A stretch of 64,000 nucleotides of DNA, from the NCBI GenBank assembly GCA_964023205.1, contig OZ026842.1:7416408-7480407 (forward strand), in the 5' to 3' direction. Below, piece after piece: positions 54,113-64,000 of this stretch (its first letter is position 1; every line of letters begins with the position of its first letter). The notes under the pieces are model-generated. The model saw only the letters and a list, made by a program, of their open reading frames with translations, was not told where the DNA came from and ran no database searches. Both the position numbers and the translations under genes were made by a program. The DNA comes from Lutraria lutraria. Lineage: Eukaryota > Mollusca > Bivalvia > Venerida > Mactridae.

Positions 54113-55929
54113 TAAATGCCAAATGATTCAACAATAAGGTATGTTTTACAACACTACGTCTGCAGACCCAAAGATAATGTTCACAATATTGGAATTTGTA
54201 AACGACTGTGTGAGAAAGATATTATCATTTGTCTGCATTATGAAATAAAAATCTTGCAAGACACCGTATAACATTCAAATCCAGAGAATTGACGTTATCA
54301 GTTAATACCGACCGATACATCAGTACAGTTATAGCCTTATATAGGTACCATTCCCTTGGCAAAGGTATTGCAAATATTGTCCGCAAAAGAAAATTGATTT
54401 AGAGCTGTTACATACAAAATAATTGACAAAAATCATCCAGACATGGTAAACAACAACAATATCACGTCCTACTATTTACTGACCTCCAAAACAATATTAA
54501 TACAATAATCATTGAAAATGAAGTTTTAATCAAAACAATTTGTTATTGATAAAAAATATAAGAGTGATGAAGTTTCTTGATAAAGGAATGAAAAGTTGTA
54601 GACACATATATTGAGTATTGCAATAGCTAGGAAGATATATTTAATCCGGTGTTGGTAACACCCTGATACATTGTGAAAAGCATACAGTAAGCAAACACTC
54701 TTTATATCTTAGAAAATGCCATGCCATTTACACCAACACCAGATTTAATACAAAAAAGAGGATATTCTAAATGCATTTCCTTTGTAGACTCAAAAAATAT
54801 TCGACAAGAATTGAAATTTTACGAATCAGCAGTACTAGTATCTTGCAATGTTATTTCTGACTTGAATTCAATATTCGTTAGTAAGATATAATATCCATCA
54901 GCTGAAGAAACCAGGAATGTTTCAAGTTCGTTTCAGCAGCTCCATGGAGCCAATCAATAGTCACTAGACCAACATCAGACATCGTTTTTATTTAATCTAG
55001 ATGTGTTAAAGAACCGTCAATCAAGTTGACGTGCTAAAATTGCCATAAAAGATGTTTATAATACATAAACATATTAGACACTCTGAGAGAAAATGTATGC
55101 CTGCAGTGATTTTAATGGATAATTTGATAGCCAACCGTGAGACGAGAAAAATGCTAAAAAAGTGAACGACGTTACTGAAGCTATAGATCTAGATGTTGAC
55201 AACAATGTAATTATGTCAAAAATATTTTCAAAATTAAGCATAAAGGCTGTTATGGAAAGTGGTACTGCATATAATCATACTGGTCATTTAAGACGTTTCA
55301 TTAGTAAAACGGACAGAAATCAGTAGTAAAGACAAAAATCGAAACGCGCCAAAAAGAACAACGAAAACACACGTCATACCTTTAAAACTTGAATATTTAT
55401 TTTTATTACTCGTATTCAAAACAATCGTCAAGCGGCAGTAAAAGTCATTCTTTCTCCTTATAAACAATTGCGAAATATCAATAAAATTCTTCATGACCAT
55501 CTTTTTGTTGGCACAGATGAATGTTGTTAAATACACACGCCATATAGGGAAATTGAAAAGTTAACGTATCTGATAATTGTAATACATTTCGGATAAACTG
55601 TGCATACACGTGGCTTAGGCTTTGGCTTCGCTTAAAAGGTCGTGCAGGCAATAAAAAAGCTATATACCACATTTATCTTTCCAAGTATATCTTACCCTTT
55701 AAAACTAATTTCATGTTAATTTGCGAATAATTAAGAAATTTTAGCATTTTATATTGGTTAACATCTTTGTACGTAATGAAACACTAATTGAAAACATGGC
55801 AAATGAAATAATAAAACAGATCAACATTTCTAAGCTGAAAATATTGCTGACCTGCGTTTTACTTGGGATATTTATTGTTTTTGTTTAATTTTTCGCTGGG
55901 GTTAATGTCGTTCTTGAGCTATATGTCAG

Positions 55930-56138
55930 TTATATACAACAGCCAGTTCCCCTTACCAGTTCCTTGACTGGATTCCGACCTGTTTTTATTAACCCTTTAA
56001 CAAGGAGCCGGCAACTTCTTCCACATTTTGTCCAATTTTCGCAGAACGCTATGGCCAGCCGCAACCGGGATTCGAACCCGGACAGCTTGGTTATAATTCG
56101 CAAATCCAGCACAAAAGCCAATGGACCATTGTCGCGCC
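55930..56138 (-). mobile_element. tRNA-derived SINE, copy 2
   Basis: On the minus strand the head (56,138-56,058) begins GGCGCGA, paired with TTGCGGC except for one mismatch, and has a B box GGTTCGAATCCC. Downstream words TTATAACC, CGGTTGCGGCTGGCCATA and GTTGCCGGCTCCTTG align with the plus-strand copy at 51,372. It ends near 55,930. Same family, opposite orientation, diverged, so not a very recent pair. Confidence 0.65.
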
Positions 56139-56271
56139 TTCAATGATATTTGAGGTATTCTTTACGAAATGAATATATTTAGCATTAATTTTGCATTCGT
56201 ATATGGCACTTAAACGGTTTTTTCTTAAATTATCACTATATTCTGAAGCTATAGCTTAACCTTTCCCAGGC

Positions 56272-56490
56272 GAATGGTTATCAGGGCTTTCATAACACAG
56301 TTATGGGTCAAATATGGCCCTTGACTGTTAATAATGCAAAAAGTCATCGAAATTTCCAACTATTATTAATAACACATTTGACTCTTTGGTACAAATTCCA
56401 AAGAGTCAGAATCCTTGTTTTACTATTAAATTAAATTTTAAGGGTCCAAATACCATTGTAAGGGTCAAATGAAAGCCATGGTTACTATCT
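56272..56490. repeat. Palindromic element with central hairpin
   Basis: The ends are loosely inverted: ATGGTTATCAGGGCTTTCAT near 56,275 against ATGAAAGCCATGGTTACTAT near 56,470. The centre is a perfect 10-bp stem, GACTCTTTGG (56,380-56,389) and CCAAAGAGTC (56,398-56,407), with an 8-base loop. GGGTCAAAT and AAGGGTC words recur in it. No coding capacity; probably a small foldback or MITE. Confidence 0.5.
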
Positions 56491-57518
56491 TTAAAAACGC
56501 TTCATTATTTCTTAAGAATATAAAAATGATAACTATCTTAAGAACTTGCGTAAAATATATTAGTTTAACAAACTACTTATAGAGCAGTAGTGCTGTATAG
56601 TGTAATTTCAACATTATCAAGAAACCCATGTACGATTGCTATCTGGCACTCATCTCTTAAGTACGTTGACATATACAATGACCTTGGTCGATTTAAATGA
56701 CGGTAATCTACCTAGAAAGTCTATACAAGGGCACTTGTTCCTGTCGAAGATGAACCTTGTAATACTGGCAAAAATGTTGACTTTACATTATTGCTTACTT
56801 ATTTAGTAACATTGTCCTATAATTACATCACACGGGAGTCAAAACCAAATGAACGTGTTTAAGTAAGTTAATGTGGGCACACATCACTTCGACAAAACGT
56901 GTTGTTTCTACTTTTTCATCTGTCTAGAAAAGTTGTAAACTTCTCCTTTATAACAATGAAAAACCTGACAATTACGTGTCTGAGTACGAAGCATAAGTCA
57001 GACAATAGCATTTCTTCTTTCAATGACAGACGTCAATTATGACTATAAATTTGTTGCAGTGTGGAAGACAAACGTTTGTGTCATGTTTGTTACAAACAGT
57101 AACTAATTTTGAATAACCTCATGCTACGAAGTGCCAAAAGCAAACACGTCTACTTAAGCTATATTTATTTTGTCCAGGATGGGTGCTTACCTCTTTATAG
57201 TTTATTACATATTACGATATTTCATAACATTTCGAAGAATAATTTCAGACGTTTAATATTCCTTTTCAACTTCCCATTGCTTAATAAGAGTACATTGATT
57301 AAAGATAATTTAAGACATACTTAAAAAAAACACAAAAACACCATGGAATAGCATGTTGACACTTTTAGTATAGCTGGGCTTGAACTTTAATGCAAATACT
57401 TCATTATAAGTAAAATACTACGCTTCATTTGTAATCGATCCTGCAATTTGTAAAATATCAGCGATTTAAATGCGTATGAAAATGACTCACACAACAAGTT
57501 ATTTATTTATTAGTGTAT

Positions 57519-58059
57519 AAAGCTATATTTGACTAGAAATAATACACACATCTTAAAAAACTGAATTATCACGGTTTTTCATAACCTTGCAGTGTTTACT
57601 CGAAAGAGTTTTAACGAATAATGTCTCTGTAATTTAACGAACATTATTGTAACAGGTTATCAGAATTAAGTGTTCCTGAACATTTTATAGAGGCTCACAG
57701 GGAAGACTGGGCTTGCCCATCCGTGTTGCCTCTTGAAATAAAGTCATTATTGTTATTATTCTACTGTGGTTGTTTGCTGACTTCAAACACAATATATGAA
57801 CAATGATGTATTTTACCTTGAAAAAGATGAAAACTATGTCTGATTTACACTGGAAGTGTTTAATTTTAATGATTTTTAATATCCGAGTTAATTCCCTTTC
57901 ATATCTATTTATAGAATATGTTTATCAATAAAATATACTTAATACAATTTACAGATCTCTTCCAATATTCATTGTTTAAATTCAAGTACATGGGTGTGAT
58001 TCTTATCACATACAAACAATTTCTCAACAAATAACGAGACTGTCTGACATTACGTTTAA
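57519..58059 (+). mobile_element. Three-copy terminal-inverted-repeat family, copy 2
   Basis: Starts AAAGCTATATTTGACTAG and ends CTGTCTGACATTACGTTT, diverged inverted ends of the family. It follows copy 1 through CATAACCTTGCAG, TGTCTCTGTAATTTAAC, TTTTACCTTGAAAAAG, TTCCAATATTCATT and GATTCTTATCACATAC. It is interrupted at about 57,672-57,760 by an insertion missing from copy 1. Confidence 0.7.
57672..57760 (+). mobile_element. Short LINE-like 3' tail inserted in copy 2
   Basis: About 89 bp with no counterpart in copy 1: there GAATTTAGAGTAATTTTCTACTG is continuous, here GAATTAAGT and TTCTACTG are separated. The inserted text has GCTTGCCCATCCGTGTTGCC, then TTGAAATAAAGTCATTATTG and ends in ATT repeats. 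A polyadenylation-like word followed by a short terminal repeat is typical of a 5'-truncated non-LTR retrotransposon. Its family was not identified. Confidence 0.5.
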
Positions 58060-58373
58060 ATTCAACAAACACTATGCAACTTGCGCATTCAGCATTTTAA
58101 AGTTAATATCAGTTAAATGTTCAAAAAACGTCTAAATATATTGTGCGTTTATTATATTTTCCCACATGACACGACGGGGAAATTTAAAGGCATGGAACTT
58201 TGAATTGTCAACCAGGAAAGAAAGTTGTTAATTTTCGTGTTAATCAGAATTCCTACGAGAGTTATTGACGTTTTGCAACTATTTACTAAGATGCACAGTT
58301 GAGATGACTCCATGGGGAGCGAACAAAAATTATGTATTTATGTACTTCGTGAAGACAATGATTGTCCGCCAGC

Positions 58374-58389
58374 AGTTTGTTAACAAACT
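58374..58389. repeat. 16-bp perfect palindrome
   Basis: AGTTTGTTAACAAACT is its own reverse complement. It is isolated in the intron with no longer arms visible; function unknown. Confidence 0.6.
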
Positions 58390-58848
58390 AGTGGTCGCAT
58401 AAGGCTCTCCATTACGACATTGTCGTATATTCTCACAGTACTTATGCAGTAATGAGCGGACATAGAACATCTTCAGATCCATTGAAGTGGTAATAAATCA
58501 CAGATTCTCCATAATTGTAGTGAAAACCTACCGGAAAAAAGCAACAATGGTTATTGCTTCATTTGATGTTTAATTTAGATATACAATGACCACGTGGCAT
58601 TAGGAGGAAGAACGCAGAGGTACGATGTCTATCGATGCAGTCAGAAACATCTATCTAAGAACTATACTGTCTTGTCTACAGACAGAGATTGTACCTGAAT
58701 AATTTGTTTCGAAATAGATATGTCCCGGAGGACTTTACTCAGACAATTGCAAAGATTTTGTGATTTACTATATCGAGTTTCCATCGACATAAACTCGTTT
58801 AAACTTAAATCAGGAAGGTGGAATTGTTTATTGTTTTATCTCTTGCAC

Positions 58849-58877
58849 GTGTATATATATATGTATATATATATACC
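58849..58877. repeat. (TA)n microsatellite
   Basis: GTATATATATATGTATATATATATAC, a nearly perfect palindromic alternating TA run of about 26-28 bp in the neuroligin intron. Confidence 0.9.
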
Positions 58878-59296
58878 ACCACATTTGGCGAAAGCCTGAC
58901 ATCCTAATGTTTGGCAACATATTTTAGGATAGCCGTTGCCAAAGTTACTAGCGGCTGCATAATCTAATGAAGCCAGCAATAAATTTTGACATATCATTTT
59001 ATTTTTGTGCAAAAAAGTAAAGTAAAGGAAATAAAATATCACAGAATGCAAACAAAGATATCTCAAATATTAATCACAGCCGAAAATAGTAAACTAAACA
59101 TTACCATAATATAACATACCAACGCATGGCGTGCATACTGAAAATTATGTACGATGTTTGGATTATGTCGTGTATGACCGTTGGTGTTTGGTTACCAATG
59201 TTAAAGGTAACATATTGGGCCAATGGTGTGTAAAATAAAATAATTGATAATTATGTGCTCAAACAGATAGCAAAGTAGCAGTTGGCGAATACGATC

Positions 59297-59765
59297 CATA
59301 GGCACTCGATTTCGTGATTTTTATACGTTTACAGACGTTATTTTTCAATTTCACACATCAAACAACGCAAACCTGTCGAAAGAAAAATCTTCATTTTTCC
59401 CCTTATTGAGTGTATGAAATACTCAAAGGTAGTAAACTCGCCATTTTTTCGTTTGACGGTAGTGACGAAAATAAGCGTGGGTCCCGACTTTCCTTCTAAT
59501 CTGCACGTGCTTTCCGGGAACCTTGCTTTCGTTGTAGTGTTCCCCAACTTTAAACGTTTTGACAGCTTTTACAAGGAAAGCCGGGACCCACGCCCGTCAC
59601 TACCGTCAAACGAAAAGATGGTGAGTTCACTACCTTGGAGTATTTTATACACTCAATAAGGGAAAAAAATAAGATTTTTCTTTCGACAGATTTGCGTTGT
59701 TTGATGTGTGAAATTGAAAAATAACGTCTGTAAACGTATAAAAATCACGGAATCGAGTGCCTATG
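59297..59765. mobile_element. hAT-like foldback element, 469 bp, with 8-bp target duplication
   Basis: The ends CATAGGCACTCGATTTCGTG (59,297) and CACGGAATCGAGTGCCTATG (to 59,765) begin inverted arms of roughly 190 bp. The arms run through TTTATACGTTTACAGACG, ATTTCACACATCAAACAACG, GTCGAAAGAAAAATCTT and TTTGACGGTAGTGACG, and end near GTGGGTCCCGACTTTCCTT (59,476). A spacer of about 80 bp separates them. The perfect 8-bp direct repeat ATACGATC flanks it (59,289-59,296 and 59,766-59,773). The 8-bp duplication and CA...TG ends suggest hAT origin. The whole element could form a long hairpin. The two opposite 69- and 81-codon frames are mirror shadows of the arms. Confidence 0.88.
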
Positions 59766-60639
59766 ATACGATCATATCAATTGATGATTTATCAAATATA
59801 TTTGTGTCACTAGTAAGTGTATTCTGGTAATTTTGTATTTTTGGTAATATATACTATGTTCATACAAGCTATACATTCATGGTAAATTAAAAACCTGTGC
59901 TATTGGTCACCATCTGACGCTCTGTGAAAAAGGCCATTCTTTTGAAAATTGTCATTGATAATTTAGACCAAAATTGATATCTCAATAAAGACTACGTGTC
60001 ATTAAAATAATAAAGAGTTTCACTGTATATTTTGTTGTATTAAGATACTCCAAGCCTAAGACCCAAACATATTATCTCAAAATTCAGCTTACATATTTCG
60101 GAAACATTTATGATTTGTATAGGTTTCCATAATAGAAGATTTTTTATTATGATATTTGAAAGATTAAAAAAAAACAACAACATCAATTTCCATGAAAACT
60201 TATGGTAAATAGATACAAAGCTCATTATCGGTTTAAGTTGATTCTATTTTTCAACAAGGGCAACAACTCTTGTATGTTTCGAGAAAATGTAACGTAAAAT
60301 AACTTGATGTATCAAAGGTAACTATCATAAAAATATTGATAAAAAGGCTTTTTTTGTCATATTAACATTTTTGCATAGCATTAATCAGATAAGTATACCT
60401 GAATTTTTAAGGTTTTAGGCTTCGAATACCTTAGAAATAATCTGAGATGACACATGACGCATTTATATCGCACCAGTGCAAAAAAGACTATCTTAGAATC
60501 TAAATAACTTCGTTCCAGCGAAGCAAATATGAACTATGAATACGTGTACAAGTATATCATTAGCATGCAAACTGTGTCTATAAAATCAGACGGTATGTTA
60601 TATAACACTGGAATTAAACGTCAAGTATCCATGATTGAT

Positions 60640-60705
60640 CTGATATTAGTCTGGTTAGGATTTCTCGCCTGACTACTTATAAAACCAATTTTGAATCCCA
60701 TCGAT
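60640..60705 (+). pseudogene. Possible decayed tRNA-like sequence
   Basis: TTAGTCTGGTTAGGATTTCTCGCC resembles the D-arm to anticodon region of tRNA-Glu (A-box style TGGTTAGGA), and TTTTGAATCCCATCGATC could be an eroded T-arm. Stems do not pair well, so it is not a functional tRNA. It may be a SINE head remnant. Confidence 0.3.
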
Positions 60706-63645
60706 CGAAGAGCCAAAGCCTACCGAACAACGACACCTTGCAACAATAAATGTAAATGCAGAGCGCCAGTACATAGTCCAAAAGATATAGAAGCATTTGT
60801 AAAGATAATAGATAAAACAAAACGTTTGTGAATAATAATTAAACACAGCGACTTTTCATTTAACTTATTATGTCAGCGGCACGTTGAGTAGTCATAAATA
60901 AACATGTAACGCAAAAGGTCTAAGACACGTTAGCTAGTGATGGTCATGATGTCTTTGTTATGGACCAGCTATCTGGTACAAGACAATATAGATGTATTTT
61001 CATCAGACTACACGTCTATTAATTCGTTTACTTCAATTTGACGTCACAGCCATCTTTATTGACTCCGTTATTTGGACATGCATTTAAGTTGAAGTAATTG
61101 CACTTACTGCAAATTATATGCTACGTCAACCCCTTGTTTGGAATGAAATATTGAATTGATTCAAAAGTTTTAAAATATATTACGTCACAACATACATCAT
61201 CATTACGCAGCATGAATCTTATGGTGAGCTATCTACCACTCTGAAGATTTTGCAATATTTTCATCGTTTATTCGACTTAAAGAGAGATCTCCTCGCGCCC
61301 TTGTTGTAGCAATTGGTGCCCCTGGTAAAGTGTTTTTTAATAACATTTTGCGCTATCTCGATGTTTTCCATTTAGCTTTCAATATTTGTTAGCCTTGTTC
61401 TCAAAATGGTAAAAATGGGGTTAGCTCATTATTATACTCGGCGACTATTATCTTAAGCATGTAAGGTTCGCACACAAACTACAAGAATGTATGGCCATTT
61501 TGTCGAAACACTCCGTATCGAACGCATTGTATTTAAGAGGATCTTTAAGTCATTGGCTTGTAAATATCATGTGCTTCGTCACAAGGAAAATGTGGCATTA
61601 CAATCGTGTGCAAAGATTATTGTTTTGAAGATGTATAAGGAAAATCACAGCGATACTTCACATTACATATTGAACATAAAATGATCTTTTAATTGATTTA
61701 AAACAAATGTGATACATTGTATCTCTGATATTTTCGTATAAGAATACACCAAGAGTTGGCTAGATCGATGAATTGGGAGTAGTACCAGTTATGTATGAAT
61801 GTATTCTATTATATTGATAGTGGTTCGTCATAACTTCAAATGTACGTCAACATGAATCCAGTCCTTATTACATGAACATTAAATGCGATTGCGCCGGTAA
61901 TGATTTATCAAATGAACCCGACCAAGTTGACAACCAAAAAGAAAATGATATAATTTATGAACTAATTTCCGTATTCAATACTGAAACATAGTTTGTTTTT
62001 ACTTAAACATGATATTTACAATTACCCAACATTCTAATAACGTAATTCAACATTATGAAGAAATACAAAGTTGTTGTAAAAAGGTGTTTCAGATTATACT
62101 GAGTTTTCAGTTCAGTGTACAGAATGGCATTCCACTTATACTTTGAAAACGTATAGAAAGCAAACCACGGGTGACATTGAGAATATTGTGGCTCATGGGC
62201 AAACAGAACCATTAACGTAAACCGTTCAGGTATCAATGCTTTAAAAGCAATTTAAGTGCCGGTCATGCACGCAAAAATCACGAATAAGGCCATCTTGAAG
62301 AATGTTAATCTGTGGTAACGTAATTCACTTTTTTATATATGGTAGGTAAGTAAACGTTTGTGTAACCCTTTTATGCTTGTACAGAAACAGAAACAAAGGG
62401 ACTAATGAACGAAAATAACGTTTTTCTATTGAGTTTGTTGCGTTACTGCAAACAACAACCAAGTAATGCCTAACAGTCATTTTTGCCATAAACAAAATTC
62501 TATATCGTTAGATTTTTTAAATCAAGATGAACAAGAATTAAATAATCAATTAACTGTTTATCAGCTGAAGCCTACACGTGTCCAATAAAATGTATAAAAG
62601 TTGAAAGGCAATGATGTGGTGGTAATTACTTTGATGTTAAAAATGACGTAAGATAAGTAACAGATAAAATTGATTTTACTTATTTAACGCTCGTAAATTA
62701 TTCACACTTTTATGTGTATGCACCTTTCTAGTATTTGATCATACGCTAAATAAAGATTGTTCAAGCATTGAAAGTAAGATAAGAGCAAGAGTCATGCTTT
62801 GTGTTACACGACTATAACAGTAGCGCAGACAGGTCAAATAACTTTTTTTTATCTAAAATCTTTTTGTGTCAATACGAGGTGCGATTCTTTCCTAATGCTT
62901 TTCGTTCCGGATTTATGCACATGCAATTTCAAGGCCATCGTCTAAAACGGTTTGGTCGGGTAATCGTAAGAATGCTTTTTTTCTCCGGCATACTATTTGC
63001 TATGAAGCCGAAATCGCAAAAGATAATGATTGTTTTTCCCAACAAATCCATTCCCCCAGTTGTGTTCTTGTAAATACATGAATGTGAAGACATATTGATC
63101 GTATAAAGAACTTTCAACAGAACCACAGCATACATCAAAGATTTTCATAAAAAGTACGAATATGACGAACAGTAGCTTAATACGTAAAACATTGCAACAC
63201 TATTTAGACTAGCATTAAAGAAAAACAATCCAAACGAGTTAAACTGTTAATACGTTAGAAGGGGGACGGTATATGCGTGCAAAAGTGAAAAAGAGGTGTG
63301 TTCAAAAAAATAAAGACTTATTTCAACATAAAATACAAGAGATACATACTGACATAAAAATACCGTGGTTTGAAAATGATATGAAAATGATGTAAGGCAG
63401 CATTATGATAATTGTGCGTAAAATAATTTATTGAAGCCGTATTTCATTTCTTTTTGGAATGCTTTTGGTTCGTGTAATCAGAAAATGCGACCATCTCCAA
63501 TTAGGAAAAAGTGATAGATTTGAAATGCCTATAGAAACAGACATGCCATTTGTTCCCATATGTATGTAAAGAGACTTTTTGAAGCCATCTTGTAGGTGAA
63601 GGAGATGTTGAAAGAAGTCGTATTTTATGAACACACCTATCTTAC

Positions 63646-63837
63646 GTTTATCTATGAGAGCATTTGACACCAGAAGCACGTTGACTAGCGCAGCACCATG
63701 ACCATGACCGAACAAAGTCACCCGGCTTTTGTCTCCACCAAACCCAGCTATATTCTCATTCACCCAGTACAGAATGGCCATCAGATCCCACACGGCGTAG
63801 TTCCCTTCTGCCTTTTTATCTCCGGTACTCAGGAAAC
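63646..63837 (-). CDS. NLGN: Neuroligin, nucleophile-elbow exon (192 or 201 bp)
   Basis: Acceptor ATTTTTTTTCAG precedes GTTTCCTGAG at 63,837. With the G left by the missing upstream exon it starts GFLSTGD, then GNYAVWDL, WVNENIAGFGGD and RVTLFGHGHGAALVNVLLVSN. This aligns with the neuroligin GFLSTGD...GNYGLLDQI...WIEENVGAFGGD...VTIFGSGAGA. The elbow GHGHG has Gly where active esterases have Ser (GESAG), so no hydrolase activity is expected. Two in-phase donors exist: AAC|GTAAGA after 63,646 and TAG|GTGTGT after 63,637. The first joins as ALIDKQ-DLVNN, the second as ALIDKRKIE-DLVNN. I prefer the first from its donor sequence and loop length. Earlier exons lie beyond the window. Confidence 0.92.
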
Positions 63838-64000
63838 CTGAAAAAAAATGTAACAATAGATACATAAATAACGGATTTGTTTATACATAGTACAGGCATG
63901 ATGTATGGCTAATTCGAACATTTACTGAAGGACAAAAACTTATGTCTGCGGATATTGGTCTTACTATTCATTTTCTTCTTCATTCCTTTCGTTCATCTTT
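63838..64000 (-). other. Neuroligin intron continuing beyond the window
   Basis: The pyrimidine-rich acceptor on the minus strand (runs of T before CAG) lies directly beside the exon. The remaining 150 bases show no exon. The upstream neuroligin exons, with the signal peptide and first half of the esterase-like domain, must lie to the right. Confidence 0.8.

Larger units (their letters stand above)
49659..63645 (-). other. Large neuroligin intron (about 14 kb)
   Basis: Lies between the nucleophile-elbow exon (donor at 63,645, or 63,636) and the 799-bp exon (acceptor at 49,659). It is AT-rich and loaded with small transposable elements, listed separately. No intervening exon with neuroligin-like sequence was found, though a micro-exon could be missed. 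Stretches 54,115-55,920, 56,495-57,515, 58,060-58,840 and 59,775-63,640 show no gene; apart from the items listed I see nothing in them. Confidence 0.8.

Noticed and set aside
59338..59659. Opposed 69- and 81-codon frames
   Set aside because: Mirror translations of the two arms of one inverted-repeat element.
61487..61684. 65-codon plus-strand frame
   Set aside because: No splice-site support, no recognisable family, and length expected by chance in this intron.
62801..63138. Opposed 90- and 69-codon frames
   Set aside because: No homology or splice signals recognised; overlapping opposite frames in AT-rich intron are likely chance.

Overview
This is eukaryotic, animal DNA. The right third carries spliced minus-strand exons of a neuroligin, a catalytically dead cholinesterase-family adhesion protein of synapses. 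AT-rich introns hold SINEs, MITE-like palindromes and other dispersed repeats. The style of the neuroligin and of the short interspersed repeats suggests a mollusc, probably a bivalve. That is inference, not proof.

Layout. Positions 1 to about 37,600 are one satellite array of an 18-bp unit (CTCTATATACAGTATACC and variants, roughly 2,000 copies); its left end lies outside the window. The array is nested. Eighteen-bp units build a 6,672-bp higher-order repeat (copies at 1, 6,673 and 13,345, the third cut off near 16,510). A block of about 13.36 kb (10,889-24,254) that spans several such parts is itself repeated at about 24,255-36,180, minus one internal 1,435-bp duplication. Smaller tandem duplications of 1,435 bp and 810 bp lie inside these blocks. 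From about 37,600 to 40,165 a second array has a related 18-19-bp unit (CACCATGTATTGTTTACC type) matching the first at 12 of 18 positions in the same register, with its own 433-bp and 306-bp sub-duplications. The long open frames over both arrays are by-products of a stop-free unit whose length is a multiple of three.

Positions 40,166-43,438 are intergenic, with several short palindromic repeats and two weak plus-strand coding-like segments. Neuroligin runs right to left through the rest: exon 63,837-63,646 (nucleophile-elbow region), a 14-kb intron, exon 49,658-48,860 (main esterase-like core), exon 46,990-46,878, and terminal exon 44,496-43,439 (end of the esterase domain, stalk, membrane segment, cytoplasmic tail with a PDZ-type C-terminus). 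Codon phases match at every junction. The 5' exons (signal peptide, N-terminal half) lie beyond the right edge. Two splice donors 9 nt apart at the end of the 63.6-kb exon sit where vertebrate neuroligins carry splice insert B.

The 14-kb intron contains two palindromic elements with perfect 8-bp target duplications (hAT-like), a three-copy terminal-inverted-repeat family with one copy interrupted by a short LINE-like tail, two opposite copies of a tRNA-derived SINE and several hairpins. No rRNA, functional tRNA or CRISPR locus was seen.
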